Source: Aplectana chamaeleonis (Eukaryota; Nematoda; Chromadorea; Rhabditida; Cosmocercidae). Taken from it: a DNA stretch of 64,000 bases. Location of the stretch: the NCBI GenBank assembly GCA_029168955.1, contig JAPDOI010000182.1, forward strand, positions 1,054,001 through 1,118,000, read 5' to 3'. Below, piece after piece: positions 34,871 through 46,179 of the stretch; the first letter of the stretch is position 1, and each line of letters opens with the position of its first letter. Position numbers and translations under genes: made by a program. The notes under the pieces were generated by a model. The model had not been told where the DNA came from and searched no databases. It saw only the letters and a program-made list of their open reading frames with translations.

Positions 34871-35589
34871 TTCCGCCCCACATTTCCGAGCTGGATAGCT
34901 GCTAGATGGGTGAATGGATTCTCAACTAGTCGTCGTTCTTCGGTCCACTGCTGGACTGTTTCCTCATCCTGGCTGGCTCTCGCCCAACAATTACGAATGA
35001 GAGAAATCCAGGCCTGAGACATTCCGTCCACCATTTTTTCACCCACATAATATCGGCATCTTTAAGGAGCCATAACTCTGTTCATAGGAGGTCTTGGACG
35101 ATCTCAGAGATACCACTGTGATCGGCGTGTGACTCTCTACAAGACCAGCATAGGAATTAAAAATTAGTTTCCTGGTTGCTCTTGGTTTTCAAGTTTTCAC
35201 CAGAAAACAAAGGTTTACTGTCTTACTGTTTCACCAGTGAAGGAAGAATCATGAAAAACGCTGCGAAACATCTAAAATTAGCTCTTCCTCTTCAACGCCA
35301 CATTTCAGCGGTGGATGAGTTGCGCGGGTATGGACCTGAAGTAGACAGCGTGTGCAGATGCGCCCCAATGCTAAAACTCAGCCGCGCTTGCGCTCCAATG
35401 CTAATGAGAAGCGGGCCAAACTCTTCCTCGGAAAAATCGACCGCCACCGGACCTCGGAGCCGATTAAAGCTCTTTCGGGCTCGTTTTTGTTCATTCTTTC
35501 ACTCCCACTGCTCCAATGAGACCCCGGCCTTTCGATTTTCGGCGGAAAACTGGAGACGAAATTTATCGTGGACACTGCCTTTAAGGCCC
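34871..35589. other. No gene; broken TTAA-type remnants
   Basis: 35055-35150 resembles, inverted, the left part of family C (CCATAACTCTGTTC, AGGTCTTGGACGATC). 35400-35584 resembles the right part of 18086-18579 and ends TTATCGTGGACACTGCCT then TTAA. 34864-35046 is open on the minus strand (ETVQQWTEERRLVENPFTHL), but no splice sites support an exon. Confidence 0.4.
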
Positions 35590-35712
35590 GGTAGTCCCTC
35601 ATAGGACATCCGTAGTCCTGTCAGGGTCGTCCATAAGCCAGCCTTAGACGAGCTGGACGAGATGCCGCATAGGTGTTTTGTGGATTCAACTTCTATCGGG
35701 GTGGGATAGAGA

Positions 35713-35890
35713 GGGACTACGGACGACTTAGGGGGAACTATCGGATTGCAATTTCTCGTGCCCTTTTTGCGTGCTTTACTTGCATATCGACCGGGGGAAC
35801 TAGGTGGGACTATGGAAGACCTAGAAGGGGCTACCGAAGTACAATTTTTGAAATTTTCGTTTCGCGTGTATTACTTGCATATCGACCGGG
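35713..35890 (+). repeat. Two tandem copies of a 93-base unit
   Basis: Each unit starts GGGACTAYGGA, runs through a CGGATTGCAATTT or CGAAGTACAATTT block and ends TTACTTGCATATCGACCGGG. The TATCGACCGGG ending also closes the units of the G-run element at 9798-10420. Confidence 0.7.
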
Positions 35891-35925
35891 TGGCACCACG
35901 GACTATTGTCCATCTATGACGAGGG

Positions 35926-36289
35926 CTAGTGGTCGAATATTTCGAGTTGGGCTACGTGAGTTATTAGATTTCCTAGGTTATTTCAAAGGAATAAAAACCG
36001 TTTTGACAACCTGATGAATTTACAAACAAATTTTTTGCCATGACCGTTGAGCCTTCGATTCTGGGAGGTCCGAGTGATCGGAACAGTTCATGTGCTCTCA
36101 ATCTGACCCCCATCTGGCTTATTGCTGATTTATTCCCTCTTCGACTTGACTCCTTATTATCGAGGTCGACTGAACCGGGGGTTAACTACCGGCCTCAGCT
36201 TTTAGTGTGGGTGCGTTATGGTACAGACAAAGTTGCTAAACCCTAGTTATTTCTTCTACTCCTGAGGTAGAGTCTATGTAATCAATTTA
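35926..36289. other. No gene assigned
   Basis: No recognised features. Confidence 0.3.
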
Positions 36290-36417
36290 ATTTAGTGAAT
36301 GGGCGGGGCTGCGACGGTGGAACGCCGCGCGCTATCGAAACCCTGTTGGCTGGTGATGCCGCCAACGCCGCACGGCCGGCCGCAATGATCGCGCTTGGTT
36401 CATTCACTGGGCTAAAT
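36290..36417. mobile_element. Short MITE, ATTTAG termini
   Basis: Left ATTTAGTGAATGGGCGGGGC, right TTCATTCACTGGGCTAAAT inverted. The core is shared with 27599-27722 in the other orientation. Confidence 0.75.
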
Positions 36418-36854
36418 ATGATACGGAAACCATATTCCACATGCAGTATGTACAGCCATTTAATGCTTGTGGAAGGGTATCAAGTTACACCTGTAATTCG
36501 ATCACGTTTTTCTTCTGACTGATAAGGGCCATTACAATACCGGCCATATGATTTGCGTTTAGCGTCAAAAAATAATTACGAAAAAGAGGCGTGGCTGCGC
36601 TTTCATTCTATTTCGACTAGCTGGCATTACCCACGAAACCTGAGGCTCCGAAAAAAAAAGTGAGGTCGATCATACAGCTTTTTTTGACAGAATATTGATG
36701 TCACCATCAAATAACATGGAAAAAAATTATGGAAAAATGTTTGCATGCAGAAAAAAATCAGAAATAACGGTGACCAGGTCTCCAAATGCGGAAAAACTTC
36801 AAAAACGAATCCGGCGCGAAGATAAAATCCTTTTTCACAGTGTTTTCTAACTGG

Positions 36855-36972
36855 TTTTCCTCTTGAAATGAAGGGTTTTTAGGGACCCTTACAGCATTTC
36901 CGAACACTAGAGGGACCAGGTTATACAGACACATGGAAAATATTATATGGTCTTCTGTGCGTACGATGGCTT
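36855..36972. repeat. Right-end fragment of a TTAA-type element
   Basis: Ends TCTGTGCGTACGATGGCTTTG and matches 1990-2117 along its length. Left end not found. Confidence 0.45.
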
Positions 36973-38296
36973 TGAGCGTTGCATCAACTCTGACTAAATT
37001 TGCCTCGAACGAGCCGCGAATTTACCGCGAGTCTCGTGCCTGCCCTCAACCTGCCGAGAACGCCGGCTCCAGCATGTTCAGTTTCTGCATTCGCGGCGCT
37101 TGGACCCTGAAGGGAATCTGCCAAACGTGTTGAACGCCCCAGAGAATCCGCGTTGTTCATGGTTCACGAATCTGGCGCCGGTAGTGCCCCTGTCGCTTCC
37201 TCAGTAACCCGGTATGGCGACGCTCTAGTGCATTACTGCGGAAACGCCAGCCTATCGATAAAATTACCTGTGTTTTTCAGAGAAAGGGATGAGAGGAGAG
37301 GCAATAGGGAACGGGAGAGAAATCAGGAGAAGCTAGTTAATGACTGTGGAAACCCAGAGCCCTCAAAGAGTACTCAGCATCGTGAAGCTGCCGTGATCCC
37401 TCCATAGGCCGTTCATTACGCCTAGTGCAACTTTGCGCGACGGGCGACTCGACATAGTGTTTGTCTTAGAAATCGACCGAAAGTCGGTATTGCTGATATG
37501 CAATGTCGCTGCCGCGCGTCGCGGTAAGTTGTCGTTTGCACTGATAGTATAGGGTCGTTTATACTTCTGCCGCGGCCCGGCGAGATGCAATACAGCCATA
37601 TCGATCAAGCGGCGCAGGCGGAAGTATAAACGACTCCTAAGCCTTAGTAGTTTCGCGGCGCCGAGAACAAGCTTCGCGGCAGGTTTGCGAAATTGTCACC
37701 CTGCCTGAAACCTGCCGGGTCGTGACATGAAGGCAGCGTACCGTATTCATTTTTTTCACAATTTTGCGCATGTATGTAGGCTAACCAGATTGTGATATAT
37801 CGCAAAGAGACCATCCAAAACACTCAAGTTTCAGAGAAAGAGTCTATTGAAAATCCCGGAACATTCAGCATCCTTTTTCTCACGTCTGTCCGGTGTGTCT
37901 TGTGTATTACGCAAATGTCGAAATATTGAACGGCTGAATTGGTTTAGCCCCCTTAACTTTTTAGGTTTCACAATTCTTTTCGCCTTTCTGCTGTCAATAA
38001 TCCTCTAAAAACAAGAACCTTTCAATACACACGTCTGAACTCGAGGATCTCTCCGAATAAAGAGGATAGAAATTCGGATTTCCGCGGCCTGTCGGAGCCT
38101 GTCGTGGCGTTTCTGTTCCTCGCGTTAGATGATCGACCGGGAAAACGCCTTTTCACACCATGGAGCAGTTTTCGCGAGCATATAGCATTATGAATACGCA
38201 ACATTCAGGTCTCAAGCTTAGCCAACTATCTCCACTTGGTTCAAACATTGGATTGAGAAGGAAAATCCAAACGTGGTTTTCTGCGCGGACGCTGTC
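36973..38296. other. No gene; small palindromic element at 37554
   Basis: Frames in 36933-37608 are open because of GC-rich CGCGGC blocks. A fragment ending TTTTCTGCGCGGACGCTG abuts the element at 38297. The rest is AT-rich and unassigned. Confidence 0.35.
37554..37634. mobile_element. 81-base palindromic MITE, GTCGTTTATACTTC
   Basis: GTCGTTTATACTTCTGCCGC is inverted as GCGGAAGTATAAACGAC. The core holds CCATATCGATCAAGCGGCG. Same terminal sequence as 47253-47379. Confidence 0.85.
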
Positions 38297-38783
38297 TTAA
38301 AGGCAGTGTTCACGATAATCTTCAATTTTGAGATTATTCGCTATATTGATTAAGTGGCCCCCGGGTAGAACTAAAATGACCTAGAAATTGAGAAAAACGC
38401 ACCAGAAGTATCCTTACGTATCAGCCCGCCTTTTAAGTGTCACAGTAAGTGTTTGTTGTGACAATGGAATCTTTAGTGGATCCATCCTTTGCAATTCTCT
38501 ACTCTCTATCGCTCCGCTCTTTCCTTAGGGCCCTAACTAATCCTGCTTTGCATGAAAAATATTTTTCTATTTTTGATTGATCCAATTTTCCACCGGTGAC
38601 AACCACCATGAACATGTTCATCCAACCGGACAACTAGTCCATGGTATAGAATAGTGTCACTAAAATACGACGTTTTTATGCGTTTCTCGCCGTTTCTTCG
38701 TCATTTTGGTAACACGTGGAGGACAACGCACTGTTCTATGTAAAAAATTCGGGGACGAAAATCATCGTGAACACTGCCCTTAA
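38297..38783 (-). mobile_element. TTAA-flanked element, family F, copy 1
   Basis: TTAA on both sides; termini AGGCAGTGTTCACGATAATC and (inward) AGGGCAGTGTTCACGATGAT. The interior (TGGTTGTCACCGG reversed, CTATTTCCTTTGG-like blocks) is shared with 39762 and 41315. Confidence 0.88.
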
Positions 38784-39761
38784 AGTAGTAATGGTAACCA
38801 GAAACCCACTTGGCGCGCCGTGATTACGGACCACTGCACACTATGTTTCATGTCAATTCGAGTGTTTCAGGTTTTCCTGTTGGGAAATTTCCCCGAATTT
38901 GACAGAATTCCTCTGAAATCCTTTGAAACGACTAAAATTACGTTGCAGTCTCGTCGTGTGCTAGAAAAAAAGATATTAGGCGTGCGATAGTATGCAGTGG
39001 CTGAATAATCTTTAACTCAGAAGATTCAAGCAGCCATGCATGCGTACTAGAACCTTCTTATTTTTTTCTGAGAATTCTCGACAGGAGATAGACAAAAGTG
39101 GTTAGGTTACTCAAAAAGTTTAAGGCGCAAAACCATTTCCGACGTTTGTGTGTTCCATCAAACGCACAAAAATAGGCGTAAGGTGAAGTAAGAGTACTCC
39201 GCAGTTTTCAAAGTAAGTTTTCTCCGAAATGCGAAAGGGCCTAACTGCGCAAAGTAATAAAAATTTGGGTTCTTGCGCGCAGGATGTCTCCAGGAAGCTG
39301 CTCAATTCTTACTTTTCGCCTGTCTGCGTGCGGTTTTATGCCAGAGAATTGAGTCGAACCACCATAGAACTACTTGAATCTCGAGAGAATTTCCCCTATT
39401 AACTCTTTTGTCACTTATCATCTAGCGTTGACGGCTACTATGCATGTGATCTCCCTATACAGACGCCTGGTTATGAGACGATGCGAAAACAAAATTTTTG
39501 CTGGAGATATTCGAATAATTCAAAGTTCTAACTCACAATTTTCAGCAGCGCTTTTTGTCAGTCATCCTAAGGGCGATACGTCTGTCAATCTTTCTTTGTC
39601 CATCATTCTTCACAGCTAAACCGCGACGTCTGTCTATCGTAATCTCTTACAATCAGCGAGCATCGGCAAAACTTTCTATGACGCCCAATTCTGTCAATGT
39701 TTCTGTTCATATTACTTCAATTGGTTCCAGTTTCCCATTAGATATGCTAGAATGTTGCGCG
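38784..39761. other. No gene assigned
   Basis: Open frames at 39374-39800 are serine-rich and unsupported by splice sites. Confidence 0.3.
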
Positions 39762-40246
39762 TTAAAGGCGACGATTTCCGTTTCCGAGTTTCCCTTCTAA
39801 AACAATTCGTATGCCGCCATGTGTTCTTAAAATCGCGAAGAAACTGCGAAAAAACGCACTCAAACGCCTCAATTCAGTTGAGTTATTTTGTGGCCTGGAC
39901 TACATAGTTGTCCGGTAGGATGAGCGAGTTTTAGGTGGTTGCGACCGATAAGTAGTGGAGTCAATCGGTAATGGAAGAATATGTCGTGCAAAACAGTATT
40001 ATGTAGTTAGAATCCAAAGGAAATGACAAGTCAACAGAGAGTAGAGAAGCTCGAAGGACAGACTCACAAAAGATTTGGTTGTCGCAACAAACAGTCCCCT
40101 TGAGAGTAAAGAGAAGGTTGAGAAGAGAGTACAGTCTTTCATGTGGTTTTCGCAATTCCTTCGTCATTCCAGTCTTGCCCAGGGACTAAGTAATCCCTTT
40201 GCCAAATGATCACGAAATGGAAGATTATCGTGAACACTGCTTTTAA
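39762..40246 (+). mobile_element. TTAA-flanked element, family F, copy 2
   Basis: TTAA on both sides; left terminus AGGCGACGATTTCCGTTTCC, right (inward) AAGCAGTGTTCACGATAATC. The left terminus has lost about seven bases of the consensus GGCAGTGTTCACGATGATTT. The interior is collinear with 41315-41805. Confidence 0.83.
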
Positions 40247-40529
40247 GAGATGAACAAGAGTTTTAGTCTCTTCTGTTAAATTTGTTCTTCAGCCATCCCA
40301 TGGTCGAAAACCTCTATACAACTGGATCTTCCAAAACAGATTCGGCGATTCATATCACATCGGAGCGGTAGTTAGTGAGGCTCTAGTCATAGTACGGCGG
40401 CACGCTGTGGAAATGAAAGGCAACGGTCACTTTTGCCTCGATGTCACGAGGCGACTCTTATTTTTCATCGAGGCAACTCCCAAGCGAATGTCAGACACCT
40501 TCCGTGTGCAGATGCACTTCGAAAGGAAT

Positions 40530-40705
40530 AGTTGTTACAGAAAAACGCAGCGGACAGCCACAACAAGCAGTCATACACGCCGCCGCCCCGCGCACTATGT
40601 CGATGCTGGATATACCCCGTTAGAAATTTGCCAAGTTCCACCAGATGATTATTTTCTAGGGCCAAATTTTTTGAACATTACAAAAGTTGTGTGAGCATCG
40701 TCGCT
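40530..40705. repeat. Dispersed repeat shared with 26690-26910
   Basis: Blocks CACAACAAGCAGTCAT, CGCCGCCCCGCGCACTATGTCG, GCCAAGTTCCACCAGATGAT and AGGGCCAAATTTTTT align with the 26690 copy. Confidence 0.55.
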
Positions 40706-40827
40706 CCTAATCCACACGGCAAGGTACGGCAGTTTGATCGCGGGACGTTTCCGTCCCGCCGGTGTACAAGTAGGACCTAATGTCTTTGCCGCCGGCTTCA
40801 ATACCGGTAAAACACATTTTTTGGCTC

Positions 40828-40941
40828 TAGGTCAAGTACACACTCACAACGGCGTGGATGCCCTCTCGCCAGCGCGGAGCTACTCACAGCGAAGCAACCA
40901 CGCCGTTGTGAGCCGCTGTTATGTAGTGTGTACTCGACCTA
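40828..40941. mobile_element. Short palindromic MITE
   Basis: TAGGTCAAGTACACACTC is inverted as AGTGTGTACTCGACCTA, and CACAACGGCGTGG/CCACGCCGTTGTG forms an inner arm. The inner arm on the right is followed by an 11-base extra stretch. Confidence 0.78.
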
Positions 40942-41270
40942 CAAGCTCTTTCTCCAGTTCGAAAGGAATTCTGTGTTGAAAACTCAGTGATAAAAAAGAG
41001 TTGCTATTGGCAAGAAATTCGAGCCCTTTACCTCTGACGGCATCAAAGCGTGAGCCATATGACGGCGATAATTCACTATTTCGAGGTGTTGTCCACTTAC
41101 ATATTCGGTGCTGTCGTCGATTCTGAAAGCTCTCGCCATTATTTTGCGTCACCCATCACGAAAAATATATTTCTTCTATACCACGAAAGGGATCTCTATC
41201 TGATATCGGCGTCAAATCAAGTCCATCCTCCAGCGGTACTAATTTTATACAGTGTAGTTGATCAAAAGGC

Positions 41271-42302
41271 TCAAAGGCATCGTTCACGATGGATTTCGTT
41301 ATTGGAATTTTCACTTAAAGGCAGTGTTCACGATGATTTCCGCTCCCGAGCTTTCCACTCAAAACAATGCGTTGGCTACCAAGTATTACCAAAATTACGA
41401 AGAAAAGGCGGAAACGCACTAAATCGTCTTATTTCAGTGACATTGTTCTCTGACCTGGACTAGTTGTCCAGTTGTATGTACATGCTCATAGTGGTTGTCA
41501 CCGGTGAAAAATGGGATAAGTCGAAAATGGAAGAACATTGCAGGCAAAATAGTACTAGTTAGGGTCCAAAGGAAATAACAGAGCAACAGAGAGCAGAGAA
41601 TTGCATAAGACGGGTCCACAAAAGATTTCATTGTCGCAACAAACAGTTCCATTAAGAGTAAAGAAGCGGGGTGAGAGTAAAAGATCTCGCGCCCTTCTTG
41701 TGCGTTTTTCTCGGTTTCTTCGGCATTTCAGTTCTTTTCGGGGGTCAAACAATCAATTTAGCGATCAATCTCAAAATCGAAGATTATCGTGAACACTGCC
41801 TTTAATATGCCTATATAACAGTTAGGTTGAAAAAACGGCGAAAAACCATTTAAAACTGTTGTTTACGTCCGAAATTTCCCCAAATTGACTTTTTAGAAAA
41901 TAAGAGTCGATCGCCAGGAATCGCTGTTTTGACCCATGGTTTCACGATCAAATGAATTTCATCTTTTTTTCATTTGATTTAGGAGGAAGGAAAGGTCAAC
42001 TGGCATGTGTAGAAAAGATATTCTTCACGTACTCGTATAATATATTACATCAATTTCCCTTTACTTGTACTTTCTCAGTTGTTGATTGTTTTACCAATAC
42101 GATGGCTGACGGGAAATCGTGCCAGATGACCCGACGGATGGCCGGCCTCTTTTGACGGATTTTGAGACATTCAACCTTATATATCTTCACAACGAAGCGG
42201 TTGTGACCCATCGAACTCTCCCTACATTCTCGGACGGGCCTATTAACTAATCGAACTTAAAAAAAAACAGTAAGTGGTTTTCTGCGCGTACGATGCCTTT
42301 AA
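41271..42302 (-). mobile_element. TTAA-type element, family D, with a nested element
   Basis: The left end is TCAA then AGGCATCGTTCACGATGGAT; the right (inward) is TTAA then AGGCATCGTACGCGCAGAAA. Removing the nested 41315-41805 element makes it collinear with 8738-9336 in reverse. Shared blocks include GAGTCGATCGC and GCTGTTTTGACC. Confidence 0.83.
41315..41805 (+). mobile_element. TTAA-flanked element, family F, copy 3 (nested)
   Basis: TTAA at both ends; termini AGGCAGTGTTCACGATGATT and (inward) AGGCAGTGTTCACGATAATC. It lies inside the left end of the family D element. The frame 41050-41463 runs across this junction and is rejected. Confidence 0.92.
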
Positions 42303-43755
42303 CTGATTCCCAGGGATCCAAATCGGCATAAAGTTCGTTCCTGCAAATGGTCTGTAAGAATTTGTGCTCTTTGCCGATTTCTCTGATAAATAGAATGGAA
42401 TTTGTTAGACAAACCTCGGTGGGTAGTGCGAACCTGTACACAGCATTCGCCCTTTTCGAGAACATTTTTTCAATAGTAGAACACTGAAATCGGTCAATGT
42501 GTGAGAAAAATCCTCGTTTTAGTTGCGTGTGTGAAAAGTCTGTAAGCTCGGTGATTCGAAAATCGGACGATGATTCAGCATTTGAGGGCTGCCGAAAAAC
42601 GGTTATTCTACAACGATAAGAAAGTGAGTGTATGAGCCTTGAACTCTGCAGTCCCAGCACCGTGGCGCCGACTGATCAGAGAGAGGGCAGCTCACCGTGG
42701 TTTCGGTAAGCTGTTAGCCCAGTATTTTTTGCTGGTCCCTGGGTGGTCAGCACTCTATCACCCATTCAAATGGAATGGACGAGTCAATAAAATGCGGACT
42801 TTTCATTGAAACGTTTGAAGTGAAGGGTCCGCGTTGATGATGTTCCTTGGAGAATTGAGTCAGACCCGACGTAGCAGTGCGGCGGCGCCTTGTTTGAGAA
42901 GTGCTTGATTAATTTCCCCCCATATGGACCTTTTGGAGTGTGGTCTGATCCGTCGGCTCAACCGATAATCCCTGTGTACGAGGCCCCTTCTAATCAGACA
43001 AATTGGCCTCAGTCGCGCCTTCTTCAGTTTCTGGGCCACACTTTTGCCGCTCCCGAGCTCTCGACAGCCACTTTCGGACCTTTGTTGAGCGCAATGGAGT
43101 GTGTCTTCACCACTTTGTCCTTGTTGTTTTCCACACTTTTTCCTCATAAAATCGACTAGTCGCGCGAAAATAACAGATTCCGCTTCTTCTCTCCACCACT
43201 CCTCTTTCAACAAGCCCATGAGTTTCTCTTTCCAAGAATATTTTTGTGTTTCTTGGTTCTCTCTCTCCTCGAATGAATTTTAGAAGTTCCTTAGTAGGAA
43301 AGGTGTTGCATTTAAAACTTGCGCGTTTAAACTACGCAACCAAATTTCATAGAAAGAACAGCAAAGTTATTTAAATCTTCAATTGATTGATCCAACAAAC
43401 CAAAGGTTATTTTGTAAATAGTGAACGTCGTTTTTTCCTCTTCAAAAAAGCTTTTCTCGTCTTTTTAGACTTCTCCTTTTAAGAATGGCTTCATTTTTTT
43501 ATTTGGGCTCCTCCTTTTGAACGAGATGTTCTCAATTACTTTTTGAGAAATCTATAACTAATCACATAGACGAAGCGAATGAAAGAAAGCTGTTTCCGTT
43601 CTTCACTTCTTTTCAGAGACAAACTTCGGTCATCAATATAGGTAAATTCTTGTTCAGAATGAAAAAATGTTCGTATTTTCGCGGAATTCTAAGTTTTACA
43701 TAGCGTACTCCACCTATGATCTAATCAATGATTAACTACAAACAGTTAGGCACCC
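42303..43755. other. No gene confirmed
   Basis: One possible exon at 42878-43159 is listed separately. Other minus frames (42660-42247, 43219-42860) overlap the element end or are lysine/arginine-rich. 43283-43740 is AT-rich with no features. Confidence 0.3.
42878..43159 (+). CDS. Possible terminal exon, proline-rich
   Basis: After a GTAGCAG acceptor the frame is open for 93 codons, including CLINFPPYGPFGVWSDPSAQ and PIIPVYEAPSNQTNWPQ, and ends in a hydrophobic tail and TAG. The opposite strand is open too (119 codons, basic). No family recognised. Confidence 0.22.
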   Translation, partial: CGGALFEKCLINFPPYGPFGVWSDPSAQPIIPVYEAPSNQTNWPQSRLLQFLGHTFAAPELSTATFGPLLSAMECVFTTLSLLFSTLFPHKID

Positions 43756-44268
43756 TTCATAGTCCTTACCGAAAGCGCGGCACGCGGGTAACGCGTGTGC
43801 CGCCCATTCAACACCACCATGGAGGTTTACCCATTTGTATCATTGCTCGTACATCAGTTTGAGTCTCCTGCATAATAAATAATTCTGGTATTATCAAACA
43901 GTACTGCGTGTGGAAATGCAGACGTAGAATTGTGTGGTGGCACAGTTGGGGCCCAACATTACCCCGCACCGAGGGTCGAGCGGACCGTTGGATAGGATCT
44001 TAGTGAAGCCACAAGCCACCTAGTGACCATAAATTTCGCAAATTTTGACGACCCCTTCTCAAAATTTCTCTCTTGGGCGGAACTTCTAGCGAATCCCACC
44101 CAAAATTTTCATTTTCAGTTTTCAATTTCTGCGATCCCTCTCACCGATCGTTGAGAAATTACACAACCGCGCTTGACACTTCTAGCACCGCCATGCTAAT
44201 GCGCAGGAAATTCCACAGTTGCTTCCCGCGCGTCGCGCGCGTGCCGCGCATGCGATGAGGACTATGAA
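43756..44268. mobile_element. MITE with TTCATAGTCC termini
   Basis: Imperfect inverted arms of about 48 bases: TTCATAGTCCTTACCGAAAG on the left and (inward) TTCATAGTCCTCATCGCATG on the right, both followed by CGCGGCACGCG. Non-coding interior. Confidence 0.72.
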
Positions 44269-44362
44269 ATTTGCCTTGGCAATTTGGTGACAATCGACTA
44301 AAGTGGCCGATCCATTGGGACACTTCGCCGTTTTGGTTTAGTGACCCTTATATCAATTTTAG

Positions 44363-44615
44363 CTAGCAGTGAAACCATCGCTAGAGGTGTGAAGCAGTGA
44401 TACTCGAAAATCAATAGTCGCTTCAATTAGTTCACAATAAGCTGTGTTATTGCACTTTTATAAGAGCTTTATGGTTTAGAGTTCGTACTTCGTTCTTGTT
44501 CAAGTGCACTTTGTTTCAGAATCCGTCAGAAGCTCTCATAGAGTCCATCGGTCCAGGTTGCTTGAGTCTCGAGGATCAAGAGAACTGCTACGTGGAGCCA
44601 GAAGAGAGCGGTTAG
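44363..44615 (+). CDS. Candidate gene F: last exons, acidic C-terminus
   Basis: A strong acceptor TTTGTTTCAG (44510-44519) opens a frame of 31 codons to TAG at 44613, reading NPSEALIESIGPGCLSLEDQ and then acidic residues (YVEPEESG). AATAAA follows at 44647. A 24-base segment (44363-44386) between ATTTTAG and GAG/GTGTGA is phase 0 on both sides and could be the preceding exon. Product not recognised. The combination of acceptor, protein-like frame, stop and polyadenylation signal is better than chance, but the segment is short. Confidence 0.35.
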
Positions 44616-44646
44616 TATTTCTAAAGTACATACTTTCAGAATCGAA

Positions 44647-44652
44647 AATAAA
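44647..44652 (+). promoter_or_regulatory. Possible polyadenylation signal AATAAA
   Basis: Lies 32 bases after the stop of candidate gene F. Confidence 0.3.
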
Positions 44653-45936
44653 AAGTGTGACCACGTGGGAGTGAAGAAAGCGCTATTTCACTTCATTGTA
44701 AGCTATCCGAACTTCAATAAGGAAATCTCGTTCGACAGCTTTCCCAGCTGTTCAAGCAGTTTAGCACTTAGTTACAAATATTTAGTGAATGCCTTGATTT
44801 TGTGGCTGTGCTTGAGTTGGCAGTTTTGCTTTAGTATGCAACTTCTTGTAGCATTGCTCTATAGGCTAGCGTTGCTCTGTTGTTAATGAGGATAAAAAGG
44901 TACGCACAACTCCAGTGATCGTGAGGCAAATATGACTTATCGGTTGTCGACGTACTCGATCCCACCAGACCGCGGTAACGTCACATACCACAGTTTCACA
45001 TACCCCAAACTCCACACCAAACCAAGGGCTTCCTTCCCTTACAAAACCTTGGAGGTTAATGGCTTGGGTGCTTTACGTTGCATACGAATGCGGACTTCAA
45101 AATGAGCTCATTAAGCAGATATCGGATTGCCTGAAATCGCGCCGGCTACAAGTTGTCCTAGAATCATGACTGAACACTAAAATCAAGTGAAGAAATCCAT
45201 AATTTCATCCTGTTATTGCAACATTTCTGGCCATTCGATTTTTAGCCGCTCTAGTCGTCTGATTGTGAGAACAAGAATTGTCCTTTCACTGAGAATGCTT
45301 GAATTTGATTGGGGTGGCCACATATAGGGGTCTATTTCCTATTAATTTCTCGTGCTGCTCATATTTCTTGCCCAAAATTCGTGTCGCTCTCGGGTCATTT
45401 TTCTTCTTTTTTTTTCGGGTGGATGCTGACCGGCACGAATCGTTTTTCGCCGAAGAACCTGATTCCTGCTCCATCAGTGTTGGAGTTTTCCCTTTTCTAG
45501 ACTTCCCGTCATTCACAATAAACTACCCACACTCAACTTTCAAAACAGCGGGGAAAAATTCTTTTCGCTTTTTTTTTTGCCCTTTCCTCATAGTAACTCC
45601 ATCATATTTAAATTTTCGAGAACGAAAAAAAATATTGCTGGAAACGCCTCATCAAGATCTACAAGATGGCGATAAAATTTTGTTGATAGCTTTAATTATA
45701 TGTTAGCTATAGGTATGTCACCCTTTTAAAGCCTCTCAACCGCATAATGTCTATTCCTCGAATGAATGTAATTCTTGCTTCGAAATCAAAGTGATTTTTA
45801 CTGTTGATTCCTCTGGTTACGCTAGAAAAGGAAAATTAACATTATTGATCGAAGCGCAAAGTTTGGTCGATTCCCAAGATTACAATTGCATTTGACGAAT
45901 ATTCGAATATTCGGAAAAGACTCGGAAATCAACTGG
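44653..45936. other. No gene assigned
   Basis: 45299-45706 is open for 135 codons but contains T-run-encoded phenylalanine tracts. A hydrophilic stretch (ADRHESFFAEEPDS) has no splice support. 45895-45920 has CGAATATTCG motifs. Confidence 0.3.
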
Positions 45937-46177
45937 TACAGTTGACCGCAATGTTAAAAGGACATGGTGCGGTTGCGGACTCGCACTAAAGCTACGGTAG
46001 AATCTGGCACTTTGCCAGATTTCGTCATCGATCGGCGCCACAGCTGATATTCTCGTGAGCACAGAGACGACGGTTGGCGCCGATCGATGACGAAATCTGG
46101 CAAAGTGCCAGATTCTACCGTAATTTAGTGCGAGTCCGCAACCGCACCATGTCCTTTTAACATTGCGGTCAACTGTA
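45937..46177. mobile_element. 241-base near-perfect palindromic MITE (TA, CAGTTGACC)
   Basis: Starts TACAGTTGACCGCAATGTTA and ends in the inverse, with arms of about 110 bases around a short centre near 46060. A TA-flanked CAGT end is typical of Tc1/mariner-type elements. It ends two bases before the mariner derivative. The same terminal 40 bases (AAAAGGACATGGTGCGGTTG) bound the element at 48716-50304. Confidence 0.92.
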
Positions 46178-46179
46178 TG

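Noticed and set aside
35713..35890. Repeat array resembling spaced direct repeats (CRISPR-like)
   Set aside because: Only two diverged 93-base units with no constant repeat and variable spacer pattern; this is a tandem repeat in eukaryotic DNA.
41050..41463. 137-codon plus frame
   Set aside because: It crosses the ends of two transposable elements.
44611..44639. Possible 29-base intron GTTAGT...TTTCAG
   Set aside because: Not needed: the frame already ends in TAG at 44613, followed by AATAAA.
45299..45706. 135-codon plus frame
   Set aside because: Long phenylalanine runs come from T-tracts and no splice sites bound the better part.
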